Shown here in pieces: positions 51,766 to 63,037 of a stretch of DNA of 64,000 nucleotides. The notes under the pieces are model-generated. The model saw only the letters and a program-made list of their open reading frames with translations, did no database searches and was not told the DNA's origin. The stretch is from Branchiostoma floridae (taxonomy: Eukaryota > Chordata > Leptocardii > Amphioxiformes > Branchiostomatidae), in NCBI RefSeq assembly GCF_000003815.2, contig NC_049983.1, positions 27,342,819 to 27,406,818 of the forward strand. The letters run 5' to 3'. Both the position numbers and the translations under genes were made by a program. Each line of letters begins with the position of its first letter. Positions within the stretch are counted from its first letter, which is position 1.

Positions 51766-52129
51766 TACGCTAGCACATGCACAACAACACGCCCATCTAC
51801 AAGTAGATGGGGAACGTATAACTGCATATGCATGTACATCTGAAGAGTTGAACTCAAAAGTAGGTGTGAGTATTATTAGTTAGTCCTTTTAACATAACAG
51901 GAGCTACTGAACTAATTAGCATCGACCTTGCGTTGCCTTGTCTTATTTATGTTCTCATTTGGACTATCTAATATCTGTCGTCACCTCATTTGCATATACA
52001 TTCATTTTGGCTTGAACACCTGGTCTTCAACAGATGTTGCCCAGTGTCACTAGAGGCAGTACTTTTAGAAGGTTGTTGATACTACTTTTGATCGTTTCGA
52101 AACTCATCACCAGTTGCTTCAGTAAAGCC

Positions 52130-52300
52130 CCTGTCACAAGAATCGTACGACGTCCTTGCGATGGCATATTCCGGATATCGTACGATGATCGCAGTGAATC
52201 GCAGCTAAATCGTAATCAAAATCAGCCATCGCAGAGCATCGGATGATGTTCAAAATTTTTCCAGCGTCGTACGATTTTACCACTGGTGTCTCTTCTGAAT
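52130..52300. repeat. TCG-rich palindromic repeat
   Basis: TCGTACGA or GTCGTACG occurs near 52143, 52181 and 52266, with repeated ATCGCAG motifs between. This looks like a small transposon with inner palindromes. No frame is convincing. Confidence 0.4.
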
Positions 52301-52354
52301 AGCCGCCTGACCGCTTTTGTGCTTCTTTAACCAACCAAATGTGAACCTAGCTGT

Positions 52355-52454
52355 NNNNNNNNNNNNNNNNNNNNNNNNNNNNNNNNNNNNNNNNNNNNNN
52401 NNNNNNNNNNNNNNNNNNNNNNNNNNNNNNNNNNNNNNNNNNNNNNNNNNNNNN
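52355..52454. other. Assembly gap, 100 N
   Basis: Gap of nominal length between two non-coding stretches. Confidence 0.9.
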
Positions 52455-52639
52455 CTTTCCGTTATTTATTATTTTAATCGTATGTTGTCTGTTCAAAGTT
52501 GTGTTGTCATAACTAACCGTGCCTGTACAAAGTTGTGTTGACAAAACTAACATTACATCTACTTCTACTATGTATTTAGACATAGTTAGTTATATTTCTA
52601 AGGCAGAATAAAGGGATTCGGGTTTCCATCCGTTAGCTT

Positions 52640-53012
52640 CCTTGGCACAATGATGGTCGTCGAGGGTGCAGCTCCGCCTACAAGACCTACCTGTTCCTGA
52701 CAGAGCTCTGGGGACGGAGCATCGCTGACGGCCGTTCCTGGTCGCCTTACAGTTCTGAAGGATTTGGACTATGAAATGAATACACTGCGAGAGTACTTAT
52801 ATAGATATGTGGACTATTTCAAACATGCATGCCGGTTCACATGAATGAACTATTAGTACGCATGAATTGACGTATATAATTACGTATAAAAGTATGAAAT
52901 AAAACAAATTTATAAATATATTTTCCTTGAAACACTACTGCTCGTCGTGGGTGAAACTCAGCATGAAGACCTACCTGTTCCTGACGGAGCTCTTGGGTCG
53001 AAACATCGCCAT
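52640..53012 (+). pseudogene. Two copies of an unrecognised coding fragment, one at the gap edge
   Basis: Copy 2 (about 52937-53012) reads YCSSWVKLSMKTYLFLTELL then GRNIA before the Ns. Copy 1 (about 52649-52760) reads CSSAYKTYLFLTELWGRSIA and then DGRSWSPYSSEGFGL with a stop, after a one-base frameshift relative to copy 2. Differences between the copies fall often at codon third positions, which suggests past coding use. I do not recognise the family. The region between and the 534-N gap may hold further copies. Confidence 0.3.
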
Positions 53013-53546
53013 NNNNNNNNNNNNNNNNNNNNNNNNNNNNNNNNNNNNNNNNNNNNNNNNNNNNNNNNNNNNNNNNNNNNNNNNNNNNNNNNNNNNNNNN
53101 NNNNNNNNNNNNNNNNNNNNNNNNNNNNNNNNNNNNNNNNNNNNNNNNNNNNNNNNNNNNNNNNNNNNNNNNNNNNNNNNNNNNNNNNNNNNNNNNNNNN
53201 NNNNNNNNNNNNNNNNNNNNNNNNNNNNNNNNNNNNNNNNNNNNNNNNNNNNNNNNNNNNNNNNNNNNNNNNNNNNNNNNNNNNNNNNNNNNNNNNNNNN
53301 NNNNNNNNNNNNNNNNNNNNNNNNNNNNNNNNNNNNNNNNNNNNNNNNNNNNNNNNNNNNNNNNNNNNNNNNNNNNNNNNNNNNNNNNNNNNNNNNNNNN
53401 NNNNNNNNNNNNNNNNNNNNNNNNNNNNNNNNNNNNNNNNNNNNNNNNNNNNNNNNNNNNNNNNNNNNNNNNNNNNNNNNNNNNNNNNNNNNNNNNNNNN
53501 NNNNNNNNNNNNNNNNNNNNNNNNNNNNNNNNNNNNNNNNNNNNNN
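53013..53546. other. Assembly gap, 534 N
   Basis: Open frames that appear to cross this gap are made of N and are not evidence for a gene. Confidence 0.9.
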
Positions 53547-54895
53547 TGTATAGTACAAGTAGTCTGTCGTAGAAACTGTCAACAATACAATGAAATAAAC
53601 CCAGAAAAACAACCAAATGTTAAACACACAGGGCTAGGGCGGAGAAAAAAAACCCAGTGCAGATTATTGTACAATCTTACCGGCATCTCAACAATTACGT
53701 CATTCGTTTCCTTGCACGCACAAAACGACCAGAACAAGTGTAGATTTTGATTGCCGAGGTCTCCTACTACTTGCGCCAGAAAAGGTCGACAATATATCGC
53801 ACATTCTGTCAACACAAATGTGACCACGTCTTAATGTAATATGATACATAATATATGCACACCGTGTGTCATTAATGTAGCAAACATGTCTGCATGAAAC
53901 CTTAGACCCGCATGAAGTGCGGGTGCGCCACTTGATTAGGATTGACAGGCTTTGTCTTTGAAGTCCACGCCGCTGGCCCGACGTGACAATGTGTAATCGC
54001 TTTGCGCATCATAACGTTTACGGAAAATTTCTCATTGCTTGCTCAAATAGAAACAGGACAAAACAAAACTGGCGGACTAGTGAGGATTCGGTTCAAAATG
54101 TGTCATGACTTTGCACTGAATAAAAAGGGATTTGCCGTGTACTTTGAAGTTTGAGAGCCAACCAGGGGTCACCATATCAGTTTCCGGCTTTACCATGCTT
54201 GCAGGAGACTTTTTGGCCTCTTAGTGACAAATTTGTGGCATTTTGTGGGTTCTTACTCAAGAGCCATTGGCGTAGAATGGAGTACTATTCACTTTCACTG
54301 CAACAGATCGTCAACGTTGACATGGCTTGGAAAGCAACAAGTGTTACAGCGGGCCTCGACGGAGATTTACGCACGGTCAAAAATTACATGCAATACGATG
54401 TCGAACTCATAAACTTACGTCCGAAGCTAGAGGACCTCACACACTCACACCCTCCGTTACATATGTTAACACCCCTTGTCTGTAATTTTAGAAGGTAAAA
54501 GAAGTAACGATAGATGAACATTGCATGTAGATATAAAGCAACGGTAAGGACCAGGGTCAGTCCAATTTTTGCTACAATTCCACCGGCATCAGAACAATTG
54601 TGTCGCGCACTCACACGCACAAACCAATGAGGTTTTATCTTGATAAAACTCCTTGCACAAACGTACAAAACGTTCATTTATTTTTATCGCAGCGATGTTT
54701 ACTTCATACTTGCCATCAAACCCCCAAAGTTTTTACAAAATGCTGCACGTTCTGGTCCTCAAACAAACTGTAACGATACGTGTCATAATTTGTTACGATG
54801 TGTGCACGCAACGTTCCAAGTTTCAATCGGTTTCCGTGGCAGTTTTGCGGAGCTGTAAGGTATTTTATTTGGGACCTCCGGGATATTTCGCTACT
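53547..54895. other. Intergenic, nothing recognised
   Basis: No exon, RNA gene or transposon end could be supported. TTACCGGCATCTCAACAATTACGT and similar CCACCGGCATCAGAACAATTGTGT (about 53679 and 54581) look like two diverged copies of one repeat. Confidence 0.4.
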
Positions 54896-54900
54896 TGACA

Positions 54901-55092
54901 CCGCCGCTCGCTGTAGCGCGGAAGCCCGGCCCCGCTCGCTGTAGCGCGGAAGTCCGGCCCCGCTCGCTGTAGCGCGGAAGTCCGGCCCCGCTCGCTGTAG
55001 CGCGGAAGTCCGGCCCCGCTCGCTGTAGCGCGGAAGTCCGGCCCCGCTCGCTGTAGCGCGGAAGTCCGGCCCCGCTCGCTGTAGCGCGGATG
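54901..55092. repeat. 28-bp GC-rich minisatellite, about 7 copies
   Basis: CCGCTCGCTGTAGCGCGGAA followed by GTCCGGCC repeats nearly perfectly. Each unit holds the short hairpin CCGC...GCGG. Since 28 is not a multiple of three, the - strand passes through all three frames; the resulting frame (PRYSERGRTSALQRAGPDFR) is an artefact. Confidence 0.93.
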
Positions 55093-55339
55093 CACGGGCT
55101 AGTCTATGCGAAAACAAGTTATGATTTCCAACACAGGCAAATACAGAATTTATGCTGGATAACCACCGCTGCAACAGTTGTAATTTTGCTGACCAAGCCG
55201 TAAATTTTAAACATTCCAGTTGTACCTAACGACAGGCCATGAAGTTGTTTATATTCCGCCCAGCAGGGGCAGATTAGTGCTCCTCCCAAGTGTCTTTGAT
55301 GTAACCGCCGCCTGCATATGAATGGCCGGGACAGTCGCG

Positions 55340-55450
55340 ACAGGGAAAAACTCTGACGCGTTCTGGTCGGTGGCGGCGCTAAACTATAACGCGACTCGCA
55401 CGCGACAGTAACGCGTTCGTATCGCGTTTGCGTTTGTCAGAGTTGCATAC
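55340..55450. other. CpG-dense stretch
   Basis: Many CG dinucleotides with repeated CGCGAC, ACGCG and TCGCG words. It may be an unmethylated promoter-like island or another small repeat. No start codon with a convincing exon is near. Confidence 0.3.
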
Positions 55451-55714
55451 TATGTCGCGATCAGTACTGTAGGTAAGAGCCAGGTGTGTTAAGGTGACAG
55501 ATTTATGGGTAAGTCCATGAGAACAAGGTGCAGTTACCTGAGGCAGGTGTGGTAAGGTAACAGACAGGTGTGTTAAGGTAAGACTAAGAGCCATGTGAGT
55601 CAGGTAAGTCCATGAGAACCAGCGTAAGTTACCTGAGACAGGTGGCCTGTATCTTAGAGGGGTCTGAGCCATTACTAGTGTTACTGTAAGTATGACAATA
55701 TTGACTCAGCTTGA

Positions 55715-56340
55715 CTTGTCAGAGCTGGTATCAGTGTTCCAACCTGATCTGGGGTTACTGTTTCATCAGATCTGTGTGCCAACAACATGGAACACTTCAT
55801 GCTGAACCCACCATAAATAGGCATCAAGCCAAGAAATCAACAAAACCAGAAGACAACATCACCTTACAATCATCTGAGCTGGTATTACTGTTTCATCTTG
55901 GCTAACTAAGAAAAACTGTTTATGCTGAACCCACAGTAAACAGGCAGCAAGCCAAGATATCAATAAAACCGGAGGATAACATTGTCCAACATACAAGTAT
56001 ATCTGAGCTGTTGTTATTGTTTCATCTTAGCTAACTAAGTATGACACTTTATGTTAAATCCACCTTAAACAGGCAACATGCCAAGAAATCAACAAAACCA
56101 GAAGATAACATCACCCTACAATCATCTGAGCTGGTATTACTGTTTCATCTTGGCTAACTAAGAAAAACTGTTTATGCTGAACCAACAGTAAACAGGCAGC
56201 AAGCCAAGATATCAACAAAACCGGAGGATAACATTGTCCTATATATATCTGAGCTGGTGTTATTGTTCAATTTAACTACTAAGTAAAGTATTTCATGCTG
56301 AATGAACCATAACCAGGCACCAAGCCAAAAACAAAAACAA
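55715..56340. repeat. 125-bp tandem repeat, about 5 copies
   Basis: ATCTGAGCTGGTATTACTGT, then TTCATCTTGGCTAACTAAG, TTATGCTGAACCCACAGTAA and AGCCAAGAAATCAACAAAAC recur with the first motif near 55716 (diverged), 55870, 55996, 56122 and 56245. Alternate copies are more alike, hinting at a two-unit repeat. Confidence 0.85.
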
Positions 56341-56399
56341 CTGACATCAACCAAAGAAGCAACATCAGGAGATACCATCAGATGCACATTTCTCCGTTG

Positions 56400-57750
56400 T
56401 TCCAGTTGACTTCTGTCAATACCTCCCTATTGACTCACTATTATACTAGCAATGTGCACAAACAACACAAGAATGCCTCGTGGCAAAAACAACCAAGCAA
56501 ACAATAGTGGCCCATGTTTCCTTTGTTGTCCAATTGTTACAGTTCTGTTCAATCATACACCAAACGGCCAGAGGTTTCAGGTACCAGCCACTATATTTTG
56601 TCAAAGATACTGAGCAAAATCTACAGTAGTAGTCTTGTATGTTTCTACTATATGATACTGTTCCTCACTGTACCAGTTGTGGATTTAAGAAACAAAACAT
56701 AGTCTTAACAGTGCATGTTGAACTTCTTGTAATAACACAAGACAACAATAACCTACATTTGTTCTTCCCTTTGTTCACTTGTTCCGCTAGGATTCTTAGA
56801 AGTGGCAAGCAGCACTCGAGTCACTCCAGAGTGTATACTACAATAATATTATTTACACATAAAACTGTTCAGCCTATTTTGTATCAAAACAAAAGGAAAC
56901 AGAACACTATGATCGCACCATAACAATACCCCTGAACATGACACTGACCTATATTCTCTTGTTACAAGTCCAGTCCAGCCCTCTCCCGTGTCCTTCAGTA
57001 GTTTCTGTCCCTCCAGACTATATTACACAATTTTGTATCCAAACAAACCCAAACCTTGTCTGTATAGTGCAGTCTACCCTGACCTCAGGGATCCTAATTC
57101 ATTTCGGGAATAAATAGGTGCACTGGTGCATCAAACTTTAAAATTTGGGTGTACAGAATGAACTACTCTGAGGGGATCTACATGGGGAGTCCTGACAATG
57201 CTTTACACTGTACAATCTAAAATAACACCCTACGAATTACACAATATATATGCAAGAAGTACACAAAATTTGGTCGCCTCGCTACAAATTACGTGAACAA
57301 GTCAGATTGCCCTACGAATTATTGGAAATCATAATAGGCTGCATACAGAAAAGGTACATGCTGGCCCTACCCTGACCCTGAGTTACATCAGCTCCTGTTT
57401 CAATATTTGGGCTTTGCTGCACCAGCTCCCTGCAAGGTCAAGGCAGGGCACTGACCTCTGACCCCTCCAGCTGTCACTCAGAGTTCCAAGGGACATGATG
57501 CCATGTATCTAGGGGCTCTAATGGGGGTTTCCCAACACTAAATTATCAATGTAAACCTGGGGCTCTGATAGGGGATTCCTAACACTAAATCATCAGGCTA
57601 AAACTGGGGCTCTGATGGGGGCTTCTTAACACAAAATCATCACACTATGATGGTACCTTGGACTATTCCCCTTAACAGCTTGCATGGCCGTACATTTGAG
57701 AACAGTTTTGGTACAGAAATCAGCCAAAACCCAAAGACTTTTCTTGTATC
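56400..57750. other. Non-coding, possibly 3' UTR of the 57.75-57.9 kb exon
   Basis: A local repeat (GGGGCTCTGATRGGGGNTTC with AACACTAAATCATCA) occurs three times at about 57505-57645. At 57452-57464 is TGACCTCTGACCC, a DR1 nuclear-receptor site. No clear polyadenylation signal was located for the - strand. Confidence 0.3.
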
Positions 57751-57753
57751 CTA

Positions 57754-57902
57754 TCAGTTAGCAATAATTTCTTTTCGTTTTTTCCAGGGTTCCTTCAAAC
57801 TTCTTGCTGCGTTGGAGAGGCCCACCATGGCCATTAGCCTATTATTTAGGGCATCCTGCAGGTAGGGAAGCCTCCTTAACTTAAGCATCTGCTGATCCAG
57901 GC
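57754..57902 (-). CDS. Probable last coding exon of an unrecognised gene
   Basis: After TGTGTCTAAGCAGCAG the - strand reads (x)LDQQMLKLRRLPYLQDALNN, then RLMAMVGLSNAARSLKEPWK and KRKEIIAN before a TGA at 57754-57756. The exon is 149 nt and starts in phase 1. Composition is that of a soluble helical protein, with an amphipathic leucine pattern and a basic C-terminus, and it stands out from flanking AT-rich DNA. I do not recognise the family. No upstream exon was identified between here and 61 kb. Confidence 0.45.
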
Positions 57903-57909
57903 CTGCTGC

Positions 57910-60900
57910 TTAGACACAACAATATACTCCTGCAAGGTGGGGGCACTTTCACTAGAGTTACTTTCACTTTTACTATTGAGGTTGATATTTATTTTGACTT
58001 TCTATTTATTTCCTCATAATATTTTTAAAGCTTAACATTGTCATGTTCTACCAATAAACACAACTAACATATTGATATTGGCAATGACATCTTTTTCAGA
58101 ACCGTTTTAAGTGAATCAATAAAACAGCAAAACTTAAAACAGAACTACGGTTTGGTTTGCACCAATGAGTTCAATTATACTAAAGTTACAGTAAATATCC
58201 TCACACAAGTACGTGTCCAACCACATGTAACACTGAGGAGTCACAGACAGCTACAGCCGACATGTACAACATATAACTCTCCTCATGTCAGTCCTTGTTT
58301 GCTCAGGAACAGAGACCGCTGACAGAACAACCTCCGTAAAAAGTACTGATGACAAGTGAAAGGTGTTAGTGAAAGGTGAGACAGGTAAACTCTTCACCTG
58401 ACCTGGTCCACCTGTCTTACCTGTGAAGCCTTTTCTACACACCTCAGGACTTAAAATAACAACATTCTTACACACCTGTCTGCCACACCTTCACTCGCCA
58501 CCTTTTATCCCAGGTGACGTCTTTACCCTCACCTGGGTCACCTGTCGCACCTCACCTGTCACACCTGAAGCTGTCTGGACATACCTGAAGTTATAACCCC
58601 ATACACACTCACCTGTGTACTCCCCAAGTCTTGGGTACACCCCACAAACATTAGAGTAAACACATGGCCATCAGATAGTAGTGGTACCACTACCAGGGGT
58701 ATAAGTCCTGTAGACTGTAGTACATACATGTACTGTGGTACCAACACACACACACAGTGGTACTTTCACCTTCACCCCTCCACAGGTAACCCGATACACA
58801 CCAGGAAACCCGATACAGGAAACTCCAGGGTCTGCCAATAACAGGCTTTGTTAGGACAGGCCGGCCCACTTCCAATACGGGGTGGAAAAATGAACAAACA
58901 AAAACAATGCAACTAGATACCCAAACCCTGAATACTGTACATAGCAAACTGGTACAATGGTTTCTGCTTGTTATGTTACATTTGGAAAGTTGTTTTCTTT
59001 AACAAATTCTCCATGTTGAAAGTTTAACATCTATTTTTTTACTGGATGTACATAGAAAGTCTCACAAAAAAACTAGGAAATAATGTTTCCTTGGAAATTG
59101 TAGATTCCTGTGACTGCCAAAATGACGCATTTGATCACACTGCTACACAACAATTTTCAGCATAACATGACAATTTCCAGCAGAATTTAGGGTCTAAAGT
59201 GACCAGTGCAAAGAATAGTGGTATGGAGCTTGGCAGGATAAAGCTACACCCTAGCACGTCCTGGCGGTACTGCAGAACTGAAACTGTTCCCTCCCATTAA
59301 CAGCAAAACTGAACGTTTCCTTCACATTTTAACTGAAAATCGTCAAAAGCTCTACACCATAGAAGGTGGATGCCCCCAGACCCCCTACAATAGTCACTTA
59401 AAGTGACTCACCAAGAAATCTGGACTCCCTATAATAAAATCCTAGCTAAAAGACTGTCTATTGGTCACCCCGCTCCCATACAACCTGATCATTACTGTAC
59501 ATCAACAATAACACTTTAACCAATTAGAGAGTGGCTTTTAAGTAAGTTGTATTTTCAGTTCTCTTACTGTTTTCGTTATGTAATTCTACCTTTTCACCAA
59601 GGTGGGCAGAGCCATGGCATCAGACTGGAGATAATTAGTGTGACATTAATGAGCAGTCGTCCCAGACAGTGTTCCTGTACCAGCTATTTAGTGGGGTAAT
59701 TACCAGGTAATTAGTGGCCAGCCCAGACCTGTATACACCACAAGCCTGACTGACATAGAGACCTGGTGGCTCCTGTGGTCCTGATATATTAGGAACCACG
59801 AGACAAAGCAATAATAACCTGAAATATGTGAAAATTACAAATATTCTACCAGGAGTTTGGAACTTATTTTGTCCCTCAGTGAATTTTTCATTAAGAATGA
59901 GACGTCTACATAAATTGCGACATTCTGTCTCAATATTTGGCAAACCTGACACTAAGTCTTGATCGATTTGAGCTTATCAGGAAGGAATAAAGGTTCAAAG
60001 AAAATTGTGACATTTTGCCACCAGATTTGAACTGACCTGACAGTCAGTTACCATGCCATGTAATACAAGCCGCACAGCTTAAGCAGACTATAGGCCCACC
60101 CTGGGCCTGATAGATAAACCATTGAAATCACTGCAGGGTCATGTGGGGACAGATATGTCATCAAAACTCAAGTTCAAGTACACAAAATGCCAGGCTGTAC
60201 ACTGGACCTGGGCAGGTGCCAAACATTTCCTCTAACCAAAGTCCACTGTGTGTACTGAAATGAGGCCATGATACTGTATAGATGCACCGGAATACATCAT
60301 ATAGGGATATCCTTTCTTATTGGATTGTTTGCTTTGTAAAAAAAATGCTAAATGTTAATTGCGAAGATGCTAAAATCTTGAAAAATTAGGCAGCCTGGTT
60401 TTATCATCTTTTATTGCTGAGTAAGCAGAATGTATTTCATAGGTTTTGCAGTTGATTGTACAAAACTCTGTTCTTTTTGTTACATCAACAAAGCTTCTAC
60501 AGGCCAAAGCTTCTACAGGCCAATCTGGTGAGATAACCCATCCCCAACAGGGACTTAAGTTGTGTAAAACAGCAAAAGTTCACATATAATCTGTGTGTGT
60601 CATGTAGCAATACTGTAACAATCTGTGTCATGTAGCAATACTGTACCAGGATATCTGACACTATTAGAACTGGAGAAGTGTCAGTAAACTTGCAGCCATG
60701 TGTGTACATCCCATGTTATCAGCTGTCACATGCAGTAATACCCTCAGGCATCTGTAACAATGTTGAGCCTGCTCACTGTGTATTTGGGTAGTGTTGGACG
60801 TGTTCAGGAGTGCCCCCTAATACTTCAGTAATGAACTGCAGGTTGTAGAAACGTTCCTAATGGTACTTTGGATACACTGCAATGCTATCGGATTTGAATT

Positions 60901-61200
60901 CTAATATTTCAACGACACTGGAACTTCTTTTAACTATGGACTCCACTAGTCTCTACTTTACACTAAGTCTTGTCTGGAACATGGTAGTTGGGAGGAACAT
61001 GCTGTATAATGCACAATGAACCACTTCACACATGAAACTGGGCCTTCCATGTGAGCAATCGCTGTTTTTGTTTACCTCTAGGTAAACTGGTACCACTGGT
61101 ACCTACCAGTACATCAGCAGACAGCTTACATTATTAGTTGATGTTTAAATTATCAGATGAAATTAGAAATTGATATGTAAATTGCTCTTCTCTTTTCCAC
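57910..61200. other. Non-coding or intronic stretch
   Basis: No further exon of the 57.8 kb gene was recognised. Noted contents are the CACCTG-rich stretch at 58395-58615, a CA microsatellite near 58745, and two short direct duplications at 60490-60525 (AAGCTTCTACAGGCCA) and 60590-60650 (ATCTGTGTCATGTAGCAATA). Confidence 0.35.
58395..58615. promoter_or_regulatory. Dense cluster of CACCTG E-boxes
   Basis: About nine CACCTG or CAGGTG words occur in 220 bases, with several more ACCTG half words. CACCTG is the core site of Snail and ZEB repressors and of some bHLH factors. The stretch is pyrimidine-rich and partly repetitive, so it may be a worn simple repeat. Confidence 0.3.
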
Positions 61201-61218
61201 CTGCTTTCCACCTGCCAG

Positions 61219-61277
61219 TGTGTCACCGTGACGTCTTTGCAAAATTTGCGATCGCTCATATGAAGTCTATAAAACTT
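61219..61277 (+). CDS. Doubtful small exon candidate
   Basis: Between a strong acceptor (CTTTCCACCTGCCAG) and GTAAGT lie 59 nt giving CHRDVFAKFAIAHMKSIKL in the only fully open frame entered in phase 1. The splice borders are good but the peptide is not recognised and no neighbours were found. The frame stays open past the donor to about 61404 with a Ser/Pro-rich tail. Confidence 0.2.
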
Positions 61278-61479
61278 GTAAGTAAACTACAGCCCACTCT
61301 AACTGTACCTTCACCTTCTCACAAGTCTCCCAGCCTGGCAGCCAGCCAACACTCTCATCTTGGGAACCATCCAACCACTTCCAACTCCGCAGGACAATCT
61401 CCCTGAGATTCATGTCTGAGAGACGTGTGAGGCATACTCTGTGTGATCGGTACAGGCAGCCGAAGGGCAGGATACATGG

Positions 61480-62020
61480 TGGTGGGTTTATTAGTTTAGT
61501 TTAGTTTAGTTTATTAGTTTATTAGGATTCTCCATTTTGGAGGGTATGGCGAAACAGGTGTTAAGAACACCTTTTCAAAGCCGCCATACACACATGTGCA
61601 CATGTTCGCACATGTCTACACGCGGCGGGGTTACACCGCCCCTTACGGGGTGATATACCCTTTCGCTGGCTGATACGGTATGGAAGTTCGCCAGGCCTCC
61701 AACCGGGTGATTTGAAGTGAATCACCAACTCCAGACAGAAGGGTTTGTTCCATCTCACACCGCACCATCGCACGTGTGGGGGTTCTTTAACGTGCATGGA
61801 GTGTGACTCTCCCCATACACGGGACCTCCATTTAACGTCCTATCCGAGGGACGGCCCTAGCCGAAGCTAAGTACTCATTTTTCACCTGAGTATAGTGAGG
61901 AAATCCGTGTAAAGTGCCTTTCCCAAGGGCACAAGATCGGTGACACGCAGCGGGATTCGAACTCGCCACCTCTCGGTCACGAGGCACAAATCCCGCCGCT
62001 GCGCCAGACGATCTCACGTA
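61480..62020 (-). mobile_element. tRNA-derived SINE (long composite copy)
   Basis: On the - strand, the A box TGGCGCAGCGG (61996-62006) and B box GAGTTCGAATCCC (61952-61964) form a tRNA-like head. Then come TTGTGCCCTTGGGAAAGGCA, CTTTACACGGATTTCCTCAC and GAAAAATGAGTACTTAGC, the body shared with the 44.1 kb copy. A long conserved-looking part follows (GGACGTTAAATGGAGGTCCC, CACGTTAAAGAACCCCCACA) and a TAAACTAA tail at 61490-61525. The tail-proximal part probably matches a partner LINE. Confidence 0.75.
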
Positions 62021-62039
62021 CGTGGGTACGGGGAAACGA

Positions 62040-62690
62040 CTTGTAGATGGGAAATGTTATCAAATACCGTTAGGTAAACTGCACAGGAAGGCACCTTTGT
62101 GGCATTATATATAGGAAATCCCAATATAACATTGCAGATTTCTAGTGATAAATGCAATGGCCTTCACACTGAAACAACAGATATTCTGGGTACAAGGAAA
62201 TGACTTTTACATGGGAGATGTTATCAAACACGGCTAGGCAAACTGCACAGGAAGGCACCTTTGTAGACTCAGGAGTATCAAATATAGGAAATCCCAATAT
62301 AACATTGCAGATTTCTAGTGATGAATGCAATGGCCTAAACACTGAAACTTACTTCAACAGATATTCTGGGTACAAGGAAATGGCTTTTGCATGGGAGATG
62401 TTATCAAACACCGTTAGGCAAACTGCACAGATAGTCACCTTTGTAGACTCGGGAGTATCAAATATAGGAAATCCCAATATAATATTGCAGATTTCTACTG
62501 ATGAATGGAACGACTTGTACATGAGAACTGTTATCAATCACTGCTAGGCAAACTGCACAGACAGTCATCTTTGTAAAGTCAAGAGTATCAAAGTTAGGAA
62601 ATCCCGAAATAACTTTGGAAACAGATTTCTAGTGAAGAATACAACAGCCTTCACATTGATACTTAACTTTAACAGATATACTGGGCACTT
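62040..62690. repeat. About 180-bp tandem repeat, 3.5 copies
   Basis: Each unit contains GGGAGATGTTATCAAACACC, then GGCAAACTGCACAG, CACCTTTGTAGACTC, ATAGGAAATCCCAATATAAC, GCAGATTTCTAGTGATGAAT and ACAGATATTCTGGGTACAAG. The middle units are 180 bp, a multiple of three, so one + strand frame stays open for 115 codons as a 60-residue repeat. The outer units have frameshifts. Confidence 0.85.
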
Positions 62691-62715
62691 GTGTTGGTGG
62701 AATATCCACGGAAAA

Positions 62716-62905
62716 TACTGTAAATGCAGTTCAGTTACAGTAGCGGGAAAATGGAGTATTCCTGGTGGTTTCAAGTTCGCAGTAGCGCCATAGACTGTTG
62801 TCATATACTGTGATGGAAAAATGGTTGCGGTTTTAAGTGCGGTGAAGCGGCCAACGCGAAAACCACGTACATAAAACCACCGCGAACATTTCTGCATCTA
62901 TAGTA
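62716..62905. mobile_element. MITE, TACTGTAAATGC family, copy 2
   Basis: TACTGTAAATGCAG (62716-62729) and CTGCATCTATAGTA (62892-62905) are inverted ends with a few changes. The interior shares AAAACCACCGCGAACATTTC, TAGCGCCATAGACTG and TGATGGAAAAATG with the copy at 9.5 kb. Confidence 0.75.
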
Positions 62906-63037
62906 TGGTCATACAAAACTGTATTAGTTACTGTATGTCCATGAAATGCTAAAATAAGAATCAACTGTCCACAGTTAAATTGTATCATCCTAAGCCTGTA
63001 CCACTGAGCTACTGAATTAGACAATGAACATTATGTC

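Noticed and set aside
52837-53750. Open frames of 200-270 codons on both strands
   Set aside because: Most of their length is N; the real flanks differ by frame and carry no consistent protein.
54716-55174. 152-codon - strand frame rich in Arg, Ser and Gly
   Set aside because: It is the 28-bp minisatellite read through three frames.
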